DNA of 48,553 bases, from NCBI GenBank assembly GCA_001801055.1, contig MGWP01000017.1, positions 1 through 48,553 of the forward strand. The letters run 5' to 3'. Below are positions 33,699 through 42,989 of the stretch, piece by piece; the first letter of the stretch is position 1; every line of letters begins with the position of its first letter. Both the position numbers and the translations under genes were made by a program. The notes below the pieces were generated by a model. That model was not told the DNA's origin and did not search any database. It saw only the letters and a program-made list of their open reading frames with translations. The DNA is from Gallionellales bacterium GWA2_55_18 (GTDB taxonomy: Bacteria; Pseudomonadota; Gammaproteobacteria; Burkholderiales; Gallionellaceae).

Positions 33699-33747
33699 GG
33701 CCTGAAACGCCTGCTTAAACAAACCAGCCATACCGGCGTTTCAAGCC
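33699..33747. repeat. Hairpin after the ferritin-like gene
   Basis: GGCCTGAAACGCC (33699-33711) pairs with GGCGTTTCAAGCC (33735-33747) with one mismatch. It may stabilise or terminate the ferritin-like mRNA, but there is no T-run. The rest of the gap 33686-34127 holds an imperfect direct repeat (GCATTCTGTTCCTGTGGGCA near 33794, GCATTCTGTCCGCGTGGGCA near 33861), two small hairpins (GCCGG / CCGGC at 33964-33980; GGGTGCGAT / ATCGTGCCC at 34011-34030) and no gene. Confidence 0.6.
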
Positions 33748-34127
33748 AATGACCGCAAAGGCCAAGGAGAGGACGGTCGCAATGCACCTCTGGCATTCTG
33801 TTCCTGTGGGCAGCCCATCGAGCCTTGTAATAGGCTATCTGAAAGCAGCGTTTGACGCTTTGCATTCTGTCCGCGTGGGCACTCCTAAACCATCAGGCAG
33901 TCAAAAAATGCAAGGCCATGTTGTCCATGAATAAACAGTTTTAGGTTTTCTACCCTGAGCGCCGCCGGGTAACCACCGGCAAGCCTTGAACCATTCAGGC
34001 ATCAGAACAAGGGTGCGATGAATCGTGCCCCTACAAATGCGCCGCGTTTACGTTCCCGGCAAGGCCAATCCCCCAAGGGTGTTACAATTCGCGCCGTTTT
34101 TAATCCAGCAAAAGTTAAGGAGCAAAC

Positions 34128-35219
34128 ATGAGTTTGAAGTGCGGAATCGTCGGTTTACCTAACGTGGGTAAATCCACACTGTTCAATGCACTGACCAAAG
34201 CGGGCATCGCGGCGGAGAACTACCCGTTCTGTACCATCGAGCCGAACGTCGGCATCGTCGAGGTGCCGGATGCGCGCATGGCGGCGCTGGCGGAAATCGT
34301 CAAGCCGCAACGCATGCAATATGCGATCACCGAATTCGTGGACATCGCCGGGCTGGTTGCGGGAGCAAGCAAGGGCGAAGGGTTGGGCAACCAGTTTCTC
34401 GCCAACATCCGCGAGACCGATGGCATCGTCAACGTGGTACGCTGCTTCGAGGATGATAACGTGATCCACGTGGCGGGAAAAATCGATCCGATTTCCGATA
34501 TCGAAACCATCAACACCGAACTCGCACTGGCCGATCTGACCACCGTAGAAAAAGCGCAGCAGCGCAACAGCAAGCAATCGCGATCCGGCGACAAGGAAGC
34601 CTCCAAACTGGGCGCGCTACTGGAGCAGGTTTCCGCGCATCTCGATCAGGGCAAACCGGCGCGCACCATGAAGCTGGATGCGACACAACTCGAATTGCTT
34701 CAGCCGCTGTGTCTGCTCACCATCAAACCCGCCATGTACGTCGCCAATGTCGCGGAAGGCGGCTTCAGCAACAACCCGCTGCTGGCCCGCCTGGAAGAAT
34801 ATGCCGCCAAAGAAGGCGCGCCGGTCGTGCCGATCTGCGCCGCACTGGAAGCGGAAATCGCCGAGCTTTCCGATGCGGACAAACAGGAATTTCTGGCCGA
34901 TGCGGGTCTGGCCGAACCCGGCCTGAATCGCCTGATCCGCACCGGCTATAAGTTATTGGGCTTGCAAACCTACTTCACAGCCGGTGTCAAAGAAGTGCGC
35001 GCCTGGACCATCCACAAGGGCGACACCGCACCAAAAGCCGCCGCCGTGATCCACAATGATTTTGAACGCGGCTTCATCCGCGCCGAAGTGATCGCCTATG
35101 ACGATTTTGTGAAATATAAAGGCGAACATGGCGCAAAAGATGCAGGCAAGATGCGCGTGGAAGGCAAGGAATATGTTGTGCAGGACGGCGATGTGATGCA
35201 TTTTCGCTTCAACGTCTAA
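34128..35219 (+). CDS. ychF: Redox/ribosome-associated ATPase YchF (Obg family)
   Basis: This 363-residue protein is standard YchF length. The P-loop G-L-P-N-V-G-K-S-T (about 8-16), [38 protein letters not shown], and the C-terminal TGS domain ([31 protein letters not shown]) are all present. YchF (bacterial OLA1) prefers ATP over GTP, binds ribosomes and influences oxidative stress responses and leaderless translation. ATG 34128 follows AAGGAG. Confidence 0.97.
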   Translation: MSLKCGIVGLPNVGKSTLFNALTKAGIAAENYPFCTIEPNVGIVEVPDARMAALAEIVKPQRMQYAITEFVDIAGLVAGASKGEGLGNQFLANIRETDGIVNVVRCFEDDNVIHVAGKIDPISDIETINTELALADLTTVEKAQQRNSKQSRSGDKEASKLGALLEQVSAHLDQGKPARTMKLDATQLELLQPLCLLTIKPAMYVANVAEGGFSNNPLLARLEEYAAKEGAPVVPICAALEAEIAELSDADKQEFLADAGLAEPGLNRLIRTGYKLLGLQTYFTAGVKEVRAWTIHKGDTAPKAAAVIHNDFERGFIRAEVIAYDDFVKYKGEHGAKDAGKMRVEGKEYVVQDGDVMHFRFNV

Positions 35220-35284
35220 CCCGTCACGACAAGGCGAAGAGTGGTTTTTCTGCGCTTACTCAGTTATTTCATGTATGGAATTAA

Positions 35285-35365
35285 CCTAGAAAAAGCAGTT
35301 GTCCACGAAAGTCACGAAAAACACGAAAAAATCCAAAGGACTCCATGCGATAAATGATACCTACC
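35285..35365. repeat. MITE-like repeat, copy 3, lacking the nested palindrome (empty site)
   Basis: CCTAGAAAAAGCAGTTGTCC (35285-35304) passes directly into ACGAAAGTCACGAAAAACAC, then CAAAGGACTCCATGCGATAA and ATGATACCTACC. It aligns with the reversed right half of 18026-18246. Compared with 3724-3803 it lacks the 59-bp palindrome at exactly the junction GTTGTCC|ACGAAAG. Confidence 0.75.
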
Positions 35366-35416
35366 GTAGCGTGCCCAACGAGTGAAAATGCCGTTGTTAA
35401 TGTTGGATACGCTACG
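35365..35416. repeat. Inverted repeat (CGTAGCGTGCCCAAC / GTTGGATACGCTACG)
   Basis: The arms 35365-35379 and 35402-35416 match in 13 of 15 pairs. A further GCCCAACCTACGGG follows. It belongs to the GTAG-type dispersed repeats. The 366-bp gap between ychF and apaH (convergent genes) holds only this and the preceding MITE-like copy. Confidence 0.6.
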
Positions 35417-35585
35417 CTTTGCCCAACCTACGGGAAAACAGCTTCCCATTTTTGGTTCCGGCTCGTCCGGCTTAGAATTAAACGAAATCAGACGGAAAAT
35501 CAATTCAACAATAGTTGCATTTTAGAGTCGAGCTATTGCCTTAAGGTGACATCGCTTGCTCTGGTACCGTAAATTCAAGTAAATA

Positions 35586-36407
35586 TCACCAATCTTTCGC
35601 CACAGGGTTGGTGCAGATCACCTGAAATAGTTGGCGGTCATCCAGCCGGACGGCGCTCATCGGGCCACCCCACAAGCAGCCGGTATCGAGTGCGATGACG
35701 TTTTCCCGATGCAGCAGACCGAGCGCAGACCAGTGCCCAAAGATCACTGTTGAATGAATGCTGGCACGCCGAGGAACGTCGAACCACGGCAGATAACCTT
35801 TCGGGATGTCCTGCACTTCACCCTTGAACTTGAATTCCATCTTGCCTTCCTTTGTGCAGATACGCATGCGGGTGAAGGCGTTAACGATGACGCGCAGGCG
35901 CTTGTAGCCGGAAAGACCATCGTCCCAGTTGTGCGGAGAGTTGCCGTACATATGCGCAAGGAAGGTGGCATAGTCATTGCCGCGCAACGCGGCTTCAACT
36001 TCGCGTGCCAGGCTCTCGGCCTGCATCACGCTCCATTGCGGCAACAGCCCGGCGTGAACCAGCACATAGCCATCTTGCGCATACAGCAGTCGCCGGTTGC
36101 GCAGCCAGTACAGCAGTTCGTCGCGATCCGGCGCGTTGAGTATCTCATCCAGCGTGTCGGTACGGTGCAACTCCGCCGCGCCTTCCGCGACGGCGAGCAG
36201 ATGCAGGTCGTGGTTGCCGAGCACGGTGATCGCGCTGTCGCCCAGCGACTTGACCAGCCGCAACACCGCCAGCGATTCCGGCCCGCGGTTCACTAGGTCG
36301 CCGACCAGCCAGAGCTTATCCGCCGCCACGTCGAACCGGATATCCTCCAGCAACCGCGCCAGTTCGGCATAACAACCCTGCACATCGCCCACCGCATAAA
36401 TCGCCAT
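35586..36407 (-). CDS. apaH: Symmetrical bis(5'-nucleosyl)-tetraphosphatase ApaH
   Basis: This 273-residue protein is a calcineurin-type phosphoesterase with the metal motifs Y-A-V-G-D-V-Q-G (about 4-11), LWLVGDLVNRGPESL (about 33-47) and T-V-L-G-N-H-D-L-H (about 61-69). ApaH splits Ap4A into two ADP and also removes Np4 caps from RNA, complementing RppH, whose gene lies at the other end of this window. It is divergent from wecE with a 58-bp gap. Confidence 0.97.
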   Translation of the reverse strand: MAIYAVGDVQGCYAELARLLEDIRFDVAADKLWLVGDLVNRGPESLAVLRLVKSLGDSAITVLGNHDLHLLAVAEGAAELHRTDTLDEILNAPDRDELLYWLRNRRLLYAQDGYVLVHAGLLPQWSVMQAESLAREVEAALRGNDYATFLAHMYGNSPHNWDDGLSGYKRLRVIVNAFTRMRICTKEGKMEFKFKGEVQDIPKGYLPWFDVPRRASIHSTVIFGHWSALGLLHRENVIALDTGCLWGGPMSAVRLDDRQLFQVICTNPVAKDW

Positions 36408-36465
36408 CGCGTTTTCCCGCCGTGTTTACCTGTAAAATAGCGTAACAGATTTTTGCGTTGTTCTG

Positions 36466-37590
36466 ATGAAACATATCCCATTTAATAAACCGTTCATTAT
36501 TGGCCGTGAACTGGCGTTGATCGCCGATGCGGTAGAGCGGGGTCACCTTTCCGGGGACGGCACTTATACGAAACTTTGCCACCGCTGGTTTGAAGAGCGC
36601 CTTGAATGCCGCAAGGCGCTGCTCACCCATTCCTGCACGGCTGCGCTGGAAATGGCGGCGATTCTGTGCGATATCCAGCCCGGCGATGAGGTCATCCTGC
36701 CGTCCTATACCTTCGTTTCCACCGCCAATGCGTTTGTGCTGCGCGGTGCCGTGCCGGTATTCGTGGATATCCGTCCGGACACGTTAAATCTCGATGAAAT
36801 GCTGATCGAAGCCGCCATTACTCCCAAAACTAAGGTCGTTGTGCCGGTGCATTATGCAGGTGTGCCGTGTGAGATGGATGAGATCATGGATATCGCGCGG
36901 CGCCACAGCTTGCTGGTTGTAGAAGATGCCGCACAGGCATTGCTTTCCACCTACAAGGATAAAGCGCTGGGCACTATTGGGCATTTCGGCTGTTTGAGTT
37001 TCCACGAAACCAAAAACATCATCAGTGGAGAGGGCGGTGCGCTGCTGGTGAATGACGCGCGTTTTGTCGGGCGCGCCGAGGTCATCCGGGAAAAAGGCAC
37101 CAACCGCAGCCAGTTCTTTCGCGGTGAAGTGGACAAATACACATGGGTGGATATCGGGTCTTCGTACCTGCCGGGAGAGCTGGTGAGCGCCTTCCTTTAT
37201 GCGCAACTAGAGCACTCCGACGAGATCACCGCCCAGCGCTGCCGCATCTGCTCTGCGTACGCAGAGCAACTGGCATTACTCGAAAAGGCCGGAAAGCTGC
37301 GCTTGCCGCGCTTCGATGCCGATAGCAACGGTCACATGTTCTATATTCTGCTTGATAGCCTCGCCACACGCACGGCATTGATCGCGCATCTCAAGGCGCA
37401 AGACATCTACCCGGTGTTCCATTATGTGCCGCTGCATTCCTCTCCCGCCGGGCACAAATATGGCCGCGTGAGCGGCAACATGCAGGTGACGGATAGTTTG
37501 AGCGAACGCCTGCTGCGTCTGCCGCTACATTATGAGATGGATGATGCGGATGTCGCGCGTATCAGCACGGCGATCCGGGGGTTTTTCTAA
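36466..37590 (+). CDS. wecE: dTDP-4-amino-4,6-dideoxygalactose transaminase (WecE/RffA)
   Basis: This 374-residue PLP enzyme of the DegT/DnrJ/EryC1 family matches WecE from start (IPFNKPFIIGRELALIADAV) to end. It has HLSGDGTYTKLCHRWFEE, LTHSCTAALEMAA, VEDAAQALLSTYKDKALG and the PLP lysine in SFHETKNIISGEGG (Lys about 182). WecE converts dTDP-4-keto-6-deoxyglucose to dTDP-4-amino-4,6-dideoxygalactose. The next step is acetylation by WecD, and a WecD-like gene lies 2 kb downstream. It is first in a three-gene run with a methyltransferase and a GT39 protein. Confidence 0.93.
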   Translation: MKHIPFNKPFIIGRELALIADAVERGHLSGDGTYTKLCHRWFEERLECRKALLTHSCTAALEMAAILCDIQPGDEVILPSYTFVSTANAFVLRGAVPVFVDIRPDTLNLDEMLIEAAITPKTKVVVPVHYAGVPCEMDEIMDIARRHSLLVVEDAAQALLSTYKDKALGTIGHFGCLSFHETKNIISGEGGALLVNDARFVGRAEVIREKGTNRSQFFRGEVDKYTWVDIGSSYLPGELVSAFLYAQLEHSDEITAQRCRICSAYAEQLALLEKAGKLRLPRFDADSNGHMFYILLDSLATRTALIAHLKAQDIYPVFHYVPLHSSPAGHKYGRVSGNMQVTDSLSERLLRLPLHYEMDDADVARISTAIRGFF

Positions 37591-37605
37591 ATATTACCCG
37601 GCCCG

Positions 37606-38214
37606 ATGAAACTCAACTCGATACTCGAACAGCCGCTCGTCTATAAGCTGTTCTCCACCTTGGTTGGTGCACAGAATAGTCAATCTGTTTTCGTGAACCA
37701 GTATGTACGTCCTGTTGAAGGTATGCGCATACTCGATATCGGCTGCGGCCCGGGAAATATTCTCGATCACCTTCCGCAGATGGATTATTTTGGTTTTGAT
37801 TTCAACCCGTTTTATATCGAATCTGCGACACGGCGTTATGGTCATCGCGGACAATTCTTTTGCCAGCGTGTTTCCGAGGCGCAAGTGTTCTTGGAGCAGC
37901 CTGAGTCATTTGACATCGTGCTAGCGATCGGTATTCTGCATCACCTCGAAGATGTAGAGGCCATTCGCCTGTTCGAAATTTCCAAGCGTGCGCTCAAGAA
38001 AGGCGGGCGACTAGCCACCTTCGACGGCTGTTATGTGGATGGTCAGTCAAGTGCGACAAAATATCTGCTGTCGAGAGACAGGGGGCAATTCGTGCGTGAC
38101 GAAAAAGGCTATGCCGATCTGGCCAAGTCGCGATTCGACGAGGTGCGCGTATCCATCCGTCATGACCTGCTGCATATCCCCTACACGCATATCATCATGG
38201 AATGTGTGAAGTGA
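37606..38214 (+). CDS. Class I SAM-dependent methyltransferase
   Basis: This 202-residue protein has motif I ILDIGCGPGNILDHL (about 42-56), the acidic strand-2 end F-G-F-D-F-N-P-F, and motif post-II FDIVLAIGILHHLEDVE. It is a single Rossmann methyltransferase domain with no membrane part. Lying between wecE and a GT39 gene, it may methylate a sugar, a lipid-linked glycan or a nucleotide sugar; the substrate is not visible from sequence. Gaps to its neighbours are 15 and 13 bp, so it is co-transcribed. Confidence 0.88.
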   Translation: MKLNSILEQPLVYKLFSTLVGAQNSQSVFVNQYVRPVEGMRILDIGCGPGNILDHLPQMDYFGFDFNPFYIESATRRYGHRGQFFCQRVSEAQVFLEQPESFDIVLAIGILHHLEDVEAIRLFEISKRALKKGGRLATFDGCYVDGQSSATKYLLSRDRGQFVRDEKGYADLAKSRFDEVRVSIRHDLLHIPYTHIIMECVK

Positions 38215-38227
38215 TCGTCTTTTTCCG

Positions 38228-39655
38228 GTGAGAACAAACATGCCTGCTCTAAACAAACTTTCCGATAACGAAAAACGATACTGGTTGCTGTTTGCTATCG
38301 CGGCACTTAGCTTCTTGCCCACATTGTTTTTCTATTATGTAGGCGAAGAGGGTATCTTTCCGATGGTCTCGCAGGAGATGTGGGAACGCGGAGCCTGGTT
38401 GAAGCAGTATATGTATGGGATGGATATGCAGCACAACCCATTATTTAACTGGCTGATCATGCCTTTCTCGGCCCTGTTTGGATGGGAGCATGTGCTCATT
38501 GTTATCCGCGTGCTCACTGTCTGTTCGACGCTAACCACCGCTTTGGTGCTGGCCTGGGTGGCGGGGCGTCTGTTTCAGGACAAGACATTCGGCGCTTTCG
38601 CCGCACTGGGGTATCTCACCATGGCCGATGTGTTGCTGTATCACGGCTGGTTGAGTTATGTCGATCCTAATTATGCGATGTTCATCTTCTCCGCCATCGC
38701 AACATTGTGGGTGGGGGTACGTGAACAGCGTACCCCGATGCTGGCTTTATCTGGTGTGTTGCTTAGCTGTGCGTTTCTGAGCAAGGCACTCACGGCATAC
38801 ATTTTTTACGGCGGCGTGTTATTCGTACTGTTATTCGACGCACAGCAGCGCCGCTTCCTGTTGCACTGGCGCACCTTGCCGATCTTGTTGCTTACCTATG
38901 CAGGCCCCTTCATCTGGTACGCCATCATTCCGGGCGGGAGTGCGCAAGGCAAGCGCATGTTCGATGAGCTGACTTACAAGTTCGTCAAGCCGACGCTCTT
39001 CGAGTATGCGGGTAAATTGACCGGTTTCCCAATCGAGGTGTTGGTTTGGCTGTCACCGCTGACGCTGCTGGCAATCTATCTCTGGCTGCGCAAGCGCAAC
39101 CGGAAGGAAGTTTCTGCCACGCACCAGTTGCTGTTCATCTCGGCCTGCTGGATGTTCCTGCTGAATTTTCTGCCCTACTGGGTCTCACCGCGCGGCGGCA
39201 TGCGCTATCTGATGCCTATCTATCCGTTGCTGGCGCTCGTTGCAGCACGCATCATCTGGCAATCTGGAGAGGCGGCGTTGATGCTGGCGCGCAAATGGAT
39301 CATCGCGGCGCTGGTGCTGAAGTTTGCGGTGGCTTTGGTTGTCTTCCCTTACTATCAGAGCCATTATCGCGGGCAAAACTACGACGAGACCGCTGCCGAT
39401 ATTCTGACGCTGGTGCAAAAACAGCCGCTCTACACCACCAATTCGAGCGCTGCCGGTTTGAGCGTGACCGCGTATCTGAACAAGCGGCGCGTCCCGGCGC
39501 CGGTGCTGCAATTGCCACCTGCCAACTGGTCTTCCGGTTTTGTGGTGGCGCTCAGCGTCGATGAGACACCAGGGCAGGTGTATAAAAAATACCGGTTGGG
39601 TGGGGACGATCTCTATTTGCTTTGTCGCGGCGAGGCGTGCAATACGCGACCGTGA
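38228..39655 (+). CDS. GT39/ArnT-like membrane glycosyltransferase
   Basis: This 475-residue protein has about ten to twelve hydrophobic segments and an N-terminal periplasmic-loop motif V-G-E-E-G-I-F-P-M-V (about 36-45) with acidic residues, as in the ArnT/PMT (GT39/GT83) family. These enzymes use polyprenyl-phosphate sugars in the periplasm to modify lipid A, glycans or proteins. The C-terminal soluble part (about 385-475) is short. It is the likely acceptor-transferring enzyme of a three-component module with the GT2 (40312-41265) and GtrA (42295-42702) genes. Confidence 0.85.
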   Translation: MRTNMPALNKLSDNEKRYWLLFAIAALSFLPTLFFYYVGEEGIFPMVSQEMWERGAWLKQYMYGMDMQHNPLFNWLIMPFSALFGWEHVLIVIRVLTVCSTLTTALVLAWVAGRLFQDKTFGAFAALGYLTMADVLLYHGWLSYVDPNYAMFIFSAIATLWVGVREQRTPMLALSGVLLSCAFLSKALTAYIFYGGVLFVLLFDAQQRRFLLHWRTLPILLLTYAGPFIWYAIIPGGSAQGKRMFDELTYKFVKPTLFEYAGKLTGFPIEVLVWLSPLTLLAIYLWLRKRNRKEVSATHQLLFISACWMFLLNFLPYWVSPRGGMRYLMPIYPLLALVAARIIWQSGEAALMLARKWIIAALVLKFAVALVVFPYYQSHYRGQNYDETAADILTLVQKQPLYTTNSSAAGLSVTAYLNKRRVPAPVLQLPPANWSSGFVVALSVDETPGQVYKKYRLGGDDLYLLCRGEACNTRP

Positions 39656-39659
39656 GCGG

Positions 39660-40328
39660 CTATTCGACCAATCGGTGATAGACGTCCAGCGGGTGGCGAA
39701 ACGAGAAGCATAGCGATGCATAAAGATTGAGCGCCGCGAGGTTTGCGGCGGAAATCGAGCTTTCCACTTCAGTATGGCCAGCAGCTAATAGTTCGGCGCT
39801 CACCGCGCTCCACCAGTATTTTGCCCGGCCTTTGCCGCGATGCGATTCGTCCACCGCATGCAGTACCAGTTTGTTGTCGGAATGGGCTATGAAGCCTGCC
39901 AATTCTCCGCACCAGAGCAGGCCGTATACTGCATCGTTCTCGTATAACTGGCGCAGCCAGTTATCGTAACGCAGATCAGCGTGCGCTTTATCCAGGTTAA
40001 AATCGCGATGGAAACGCCCGTGCGTGAAAGCGCCGTGGCAGATCGTCAGCAGGCCTTTCCAGTCAGTTTGTTTGGAGATAGTGGCATTTGGATGCGTGAC
40101 GCTTTTCAAGTTTGGTGCAGCGCAATACGGCTCGATCAAGGTATCGCAATAATAGAAACCTTGCTCATGCAACAGGCGTTTATCCGCCAGTGGATCGACT
40201 TTGATGGTGTAGTGTCCCGGCATCTGCAACGCGTGCTGCAAGGCAGCATCACTGTATTCGACGATCTCGGCGGTGTGCATGCCGAATGCAGCGGCATCCC
40301 AGGGGGTATCTTTAATCGTTTTCATCAA
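39660..40328 (-). CDS. WecD-like GNAT acetyltransferase
   Basis: This 222-residue protein starts with DTPWDAAAFGMHTAEIVEY, the PW-D--FG motif of WecD/RffC-type enzymes. Its C-terminal GNAT fold has the acetyl-CoA loop E-S-H-R-G-K-G-R-A-K-Y-W (about 165-176) and S-A-A-N-L-A-A-L-N-L-Y. WecD acetylates dTDP-4-amino-4,6-dideoxygalactose, the WecE product, to make dTDP-Fuc4NAc; wecE is close by, which supports the assignment. Acetylation of a related amino sugar is the alternative. The start lies 17 bp inside the GT2 gene end, so the two are coupled. Confidence 0.78.
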   Translation of the reverse strand: MMKTIKDTPWDAAAFGMHTAEIVEYSDAALQHALQMPGHYTIKVDPLADKRLLHEQGFYYCDTLIEPYCAAPNLKSVTHPNATISKQTDWKGLLTICHGAFTHGRFHRDFNLDKAHADLRYDNWLRQLYENDAVYGLLWCGELAGFIAHSDNKLVLHAVDESHRGKGRAKYWWSAVSAELLAAGHTEVESSISAANLAALNLYASLCFSFRHPLDVYHRLVE

Positions 40329-41265
40329 AAGTCATGCGTCGGATGATATAGAGCGGTCGCTTCTTGCTCTCATCGAAGGTTTTGCCGAGATAGATGCCGA
40401 TGATACCGAGAATGGAAATGATGATGCCGCCGATGAAATACAAAGATACGATCAAGCTGGTCCAGCCCATGATCGGGATGCTATAAAATTTTGACAGGAC
40501 AAGAATATATAAGCCATAACAGAACGCCAGCAATGCCATCAGGAAGCCGAAGCGCACCGCCAAACGTAACGGTTTGTCGGAATAAGCGATGATGGTTTCC
40601 ATTGCCAGCTTCCACAGTTTGGCAAAAGTATAAGTGGATGCACCCTCGAAGCGCTCGGCGTGCTCTACGTCTATGCTCGCAGTGGGGAAGCCCAACCATT
40701 GCACCAGACCACCGAAAAAACGCAATTGCTCACGCATGTTGCGCAGGTTCTTAACCACCTTGCGCGACATGATGCGAAAATTTCCGGTTTGCGCGTCATA
40801 TTCGATCTCGGCGAGATAGCTGAATACCTTGTAGAACAGCCACGAGGTGAGGCGTTTGAGTGGTGGGTCCTGCCTTCTTCCGCGTCTGGCCAGCACCACA
40901 TCGTAACCTTCCTGTGCTTTGGTATACAGGCGTGTGATGTCTTCCGGGCGGTCTTGCAAGTCGCAATCCATTACCACCACCCAGTCGCCGTCGCAATGGT
41001 CCAATCCGGCGGTAATGCCGTAGTGCTGGCCAAAGTTGCGGCTGAATTGAATGCCTTTGACACGTGCGTCTTGCCTGGACAGGTATCCGATTATCTCCCA
41101 TGATCTGTCGCCACCGTAATCTTCTACCAGCACGATCTCGAAATTGTGGGTGATGGTTTCCAGCGCTTGCACCAGACGACGATACAGTTCATCAAGGCAA
41201 TTTTCGGCCTTGTAAACGGGAATGACGACGGAGATGAGCGGTGTATTCGGTTTCATGTTGCGCAT
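40312..41265 (-). CDS. ArnC/GtrB-like polyprenyl-phosphate glycosyltransferase (GT2)
   Basis: This 317-residue protein has a GT2 GT-A domain: ISVVIPVYKAENCLDELYRR, VLVEDYGGDRSWEII, V-V-M-D-C-D-L-Q-D-R-P-E-D (metal-binding DxD-type region), ARRGRRQDPPLKRL. Two C-terminal membrane helices follow (about 230-290), ending in GIIGIYLGKTFDESKKRP. This is the ArnC/GtrB/DPM1 layout that loads a sugar onto undecaprenyl phosphate. It is co-transcribed with the WecD-like gene and the upstream methyltransferase. Confidence 0.92.
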   Translation of the reverse strand: MRNMKPNTPLISVVIPVYKAENCLDELYRRLVQALETITHNFEIVLVEDYGGDRSWEIIGYLSRQDARVKGIQFSRNFGQHYGITAGLDHCDGDWVVVMDCDLQDRPEDITRLYTKAQEGYDVVLARRGRRQDPPLKRLTSWLFYKVFSYLAEIEYDAQTGNFRIMSRKVVKNLRNMREQLRFFGGLVQWLGFPTASIDVEHAERFEGASTYTFAKLWKLAMETIIAYSDKPLRLAVRFGFLMALLAFCYGLYILVLSKFYSIPIMGWTSLIVSLYFIGGIIISILGIIGIYLGKTFDESKKRPLYIIRRMTFDEND

Positions 41266-41266
41266 T

Positions 41267-42172
41267 CTAATGGTTATCGGCAGTTATGGGTTTTCTGGCG
41301 ATTACCAGCAGTGACCCGCCGAGAGGCAGGCGCAGGCCGACACGTATCAGGGCGCGTTCGACTGACATCACTATGCTCAACACCCAGTTGGTTAACTTGC
41401 CGATGCTCAGACCGGCTGCGTTCATCTGGTCTTCCATTTCGGCGCCTGCTGGTTTGTGCAGCAACCGTGCTGCCAACATCAATGGCAGTAATAGAAAAAT
41501 GAACGAAGTCGTGTATTCGACCCTGAAACCCGCGTGTTTCAGCTTCTCAACCAGTTCGCCGCGCGTATAGCGCCGTTTGTGATGCGCGAAATCGTCCATG
41601 CGGCTCCACAGCCAACGATGTTGCGGGACGGTAAGTGCTATTCCGCCGCCGGTTTTGCACGCCTGAAACAGTTGCGCCAACACTGCTTTGTCGTCTTCGA
41701 TATGTTCCAGAACATCAAACGCGCCGATCAGATCAAACTCATTGCGGAACGGGATATGGCGTGCATCCATCTGGAACAGTAAAGCGTCCGGCACACGCCG
41801 TGCGGCGTAACTCAGACTTTCGGTATAGATATCGCTGGCACTCAGGTTGGCCTGCTGGAACATGGTGCGCAGGCCGGACAGCACGAAGCCGGTGCCGCAA
41901 CCGATCTCCAGCACTTGCGATGGGGCGGCGAAACGCTTTCGCAACACATCGCCCAGAATGCGGTTACGCGATATGAACCAGAAATGCGTTGGCTCAACTT
42001 CGACCATCAATTGAAAGAACCTTGGATTGAAGCCGTCGTTCTGCATGGCAAGCTGCGGAGCAAAAGTAAGGAATCCATCGCGTTCGGTCGGCGTATGGCC
42101 GCAATGCGGACAACGCCAATCCGTGGCGAAGAAACTGCGCTGACATTTGATGCAAAATTTCATGCGCGGCAC
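41267..42172 (-). CDS. SAM methyltransferase with N-terminal zinc ribbon
   Basis: Residues 1-30 hold two C-x-x-C pairs (F-C-I-K-C-Q and R-C-P-H-C-G), a small zinc ribbon. A class I methyltransferase domain follows: VLEIGCGTGFVLSGL (motif I, near 87-101), FDLIGAFDVLEHIEDDKAVL, GGGIALTVPQH. One hydrophobic stretch lies near residue 215 (FIFLLLPLMLAARLL). Similar proteins occur in O-antigen and glycolipid clusters. GTG 42172 or ATG 42163 is the start; neither has a clear ribosome-binding site. The stop is 1 bp before the GT2 start. Confidence 0.85.
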   Translation of the reverse strand: MPRMKFCIKCQRSFFATDWRCPHCGHTPTERDGFLTFAPQLAMQNDGFNPRFFQLMVEVEPTHFWFISRNRILGDVLRKRFAAPSQVLEIGCGTGFVLSGLRTMFQQANLSASDIYTESLSYAARRVPDALLFQMDARHIPFRNEFDLIGAFDVLEHIEDDKAVLAQLFQACKTGGGIALTVPQHRWLWSRMDDFAHHKRRYTRGELVEKLKHAGFRVEYTTSFIFLLLPLMLAARLLHKPAGAEMEDQMNAAGLSIGKLTNWVLSIVMSVERALIRVGLRLPLGGSLLVIARKPITADNH

Positions 42173-42294
42173 TCATAACATTTTGCGGCGAACCGTATTG
42201 GCGGAAGGTGTTGTGTCATGGGTGTCTAATTCTGGTAATGTGCGAACTGGCTAACCGATTTTACGCGACTACGGCATAATTTCGCCACCCTCCA

Positions 42295-42702
42295 TTGCAT
42301 TGGATCGGCTTGAAACCGTTGAGAAGATTTGTCAAAAAAAGTGCCCACAGCGAATTCTTTCGCTTCCTGCTGGTTGGTATAAGCAATACGTCGGTTGCTT
42401 ATGTGGTATTTTTGCTGTTACTTCCTTTCATGACATACCTTTACGCCTACACTCTCTCGTATTGTGTTGCCGTGGTTAACTCCTACTTCATGAATGTATT
42501 CTTTGTATTCAGGAAGAAAGTTTCGTTGCACAGCTTCCTCAAATTTCCCCTTGTTTATGTTGCACAGTATTTCCTTGGAGCGTCAATTCTCTGGGCTCTC
42601 GTTGGACAATTGGGACTGCCTCCCGCATGGGCGATGGCCGTTGTGATTATCGTGACGGTTCCGGTTACTTTTTTATCCAGCCGATTTGTACTGAAAAAAT
42701 AG
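42295..42702 (+). CDS. GtrA-family flippase-like membrane protein
   Basis: This 135-residue protein has four membrane helices and GtrA motifs: EFFRFLLVGISNTSVAYVVF, SYCVAVVNSYFMNVFFVFR, and the terminal T-F-L-S-S-R-F-V-L-K-K. GtrA proteins flip undecaprenyl-phosphate sugars to the periplasm. Only TTG codons are available as starts; TTG 42295 is the first. It faces away from the GT2 operon, but functionally completes GT2-GtrA-GT39. The sequence is more AT-rich than its neighbours. Confidence 0.88.
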   Translation: MHWIGLKPLRRFVKKSAHSEFFRFLLVGISNTSVAYVVFLLLLPFMTYLYAYTLSYCVAVVNSYFMNVFFVFRKKVSLHSFLKFPLVYVAQYFLGASILWALVGQLGLPPAWAMAVVIIVTVPVTFLSSRFVLKK

Positions 42703-42989
42703 TTTGGTTCACACGTCAAAGAGGGTGAAGCCCGCATTGCCCAATTTTGTGCGGTGATCGACGCTGGTTGAGGGGGTATCCGGGAGCTGCTGTGGACTCA
42801 GAGCAATGAGGTCTTGAAACCCTCTAGGGAAACGCAGATTAATTTGAAACTAGCCAATGACATGGTTCTTAAAATAACGAATCTGCAGCTTGTTGCAAGA
42901 AGATTTCCCCGATTTTCTGGCAAAATAACGTACCACTGGATGGAACTGCCATTGCTCCCCATCGATACTTATTAACTTCATTTAACATC

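Noticed and set aside
33749-33934. A 61-codon frame after the ferritin-like gene
   Set aside because: It spans an imperfect direct repeat and a hairpin arm and has no ribosome-binding site; more likely non-coding.
33955-34035. Possible riboswitch upstream of ychF (two adjacent hairpins)
   Set aside because: The hairpins match the local GTAGGGG-type dispersed repeats, and no conserved riboswitch core that I know is present.
42862-42975. A 37-codon frame just before the SDR gene
   Set aside because: No good ribosome-binding site and no recognisable motif; it could be real but nothing supports it.
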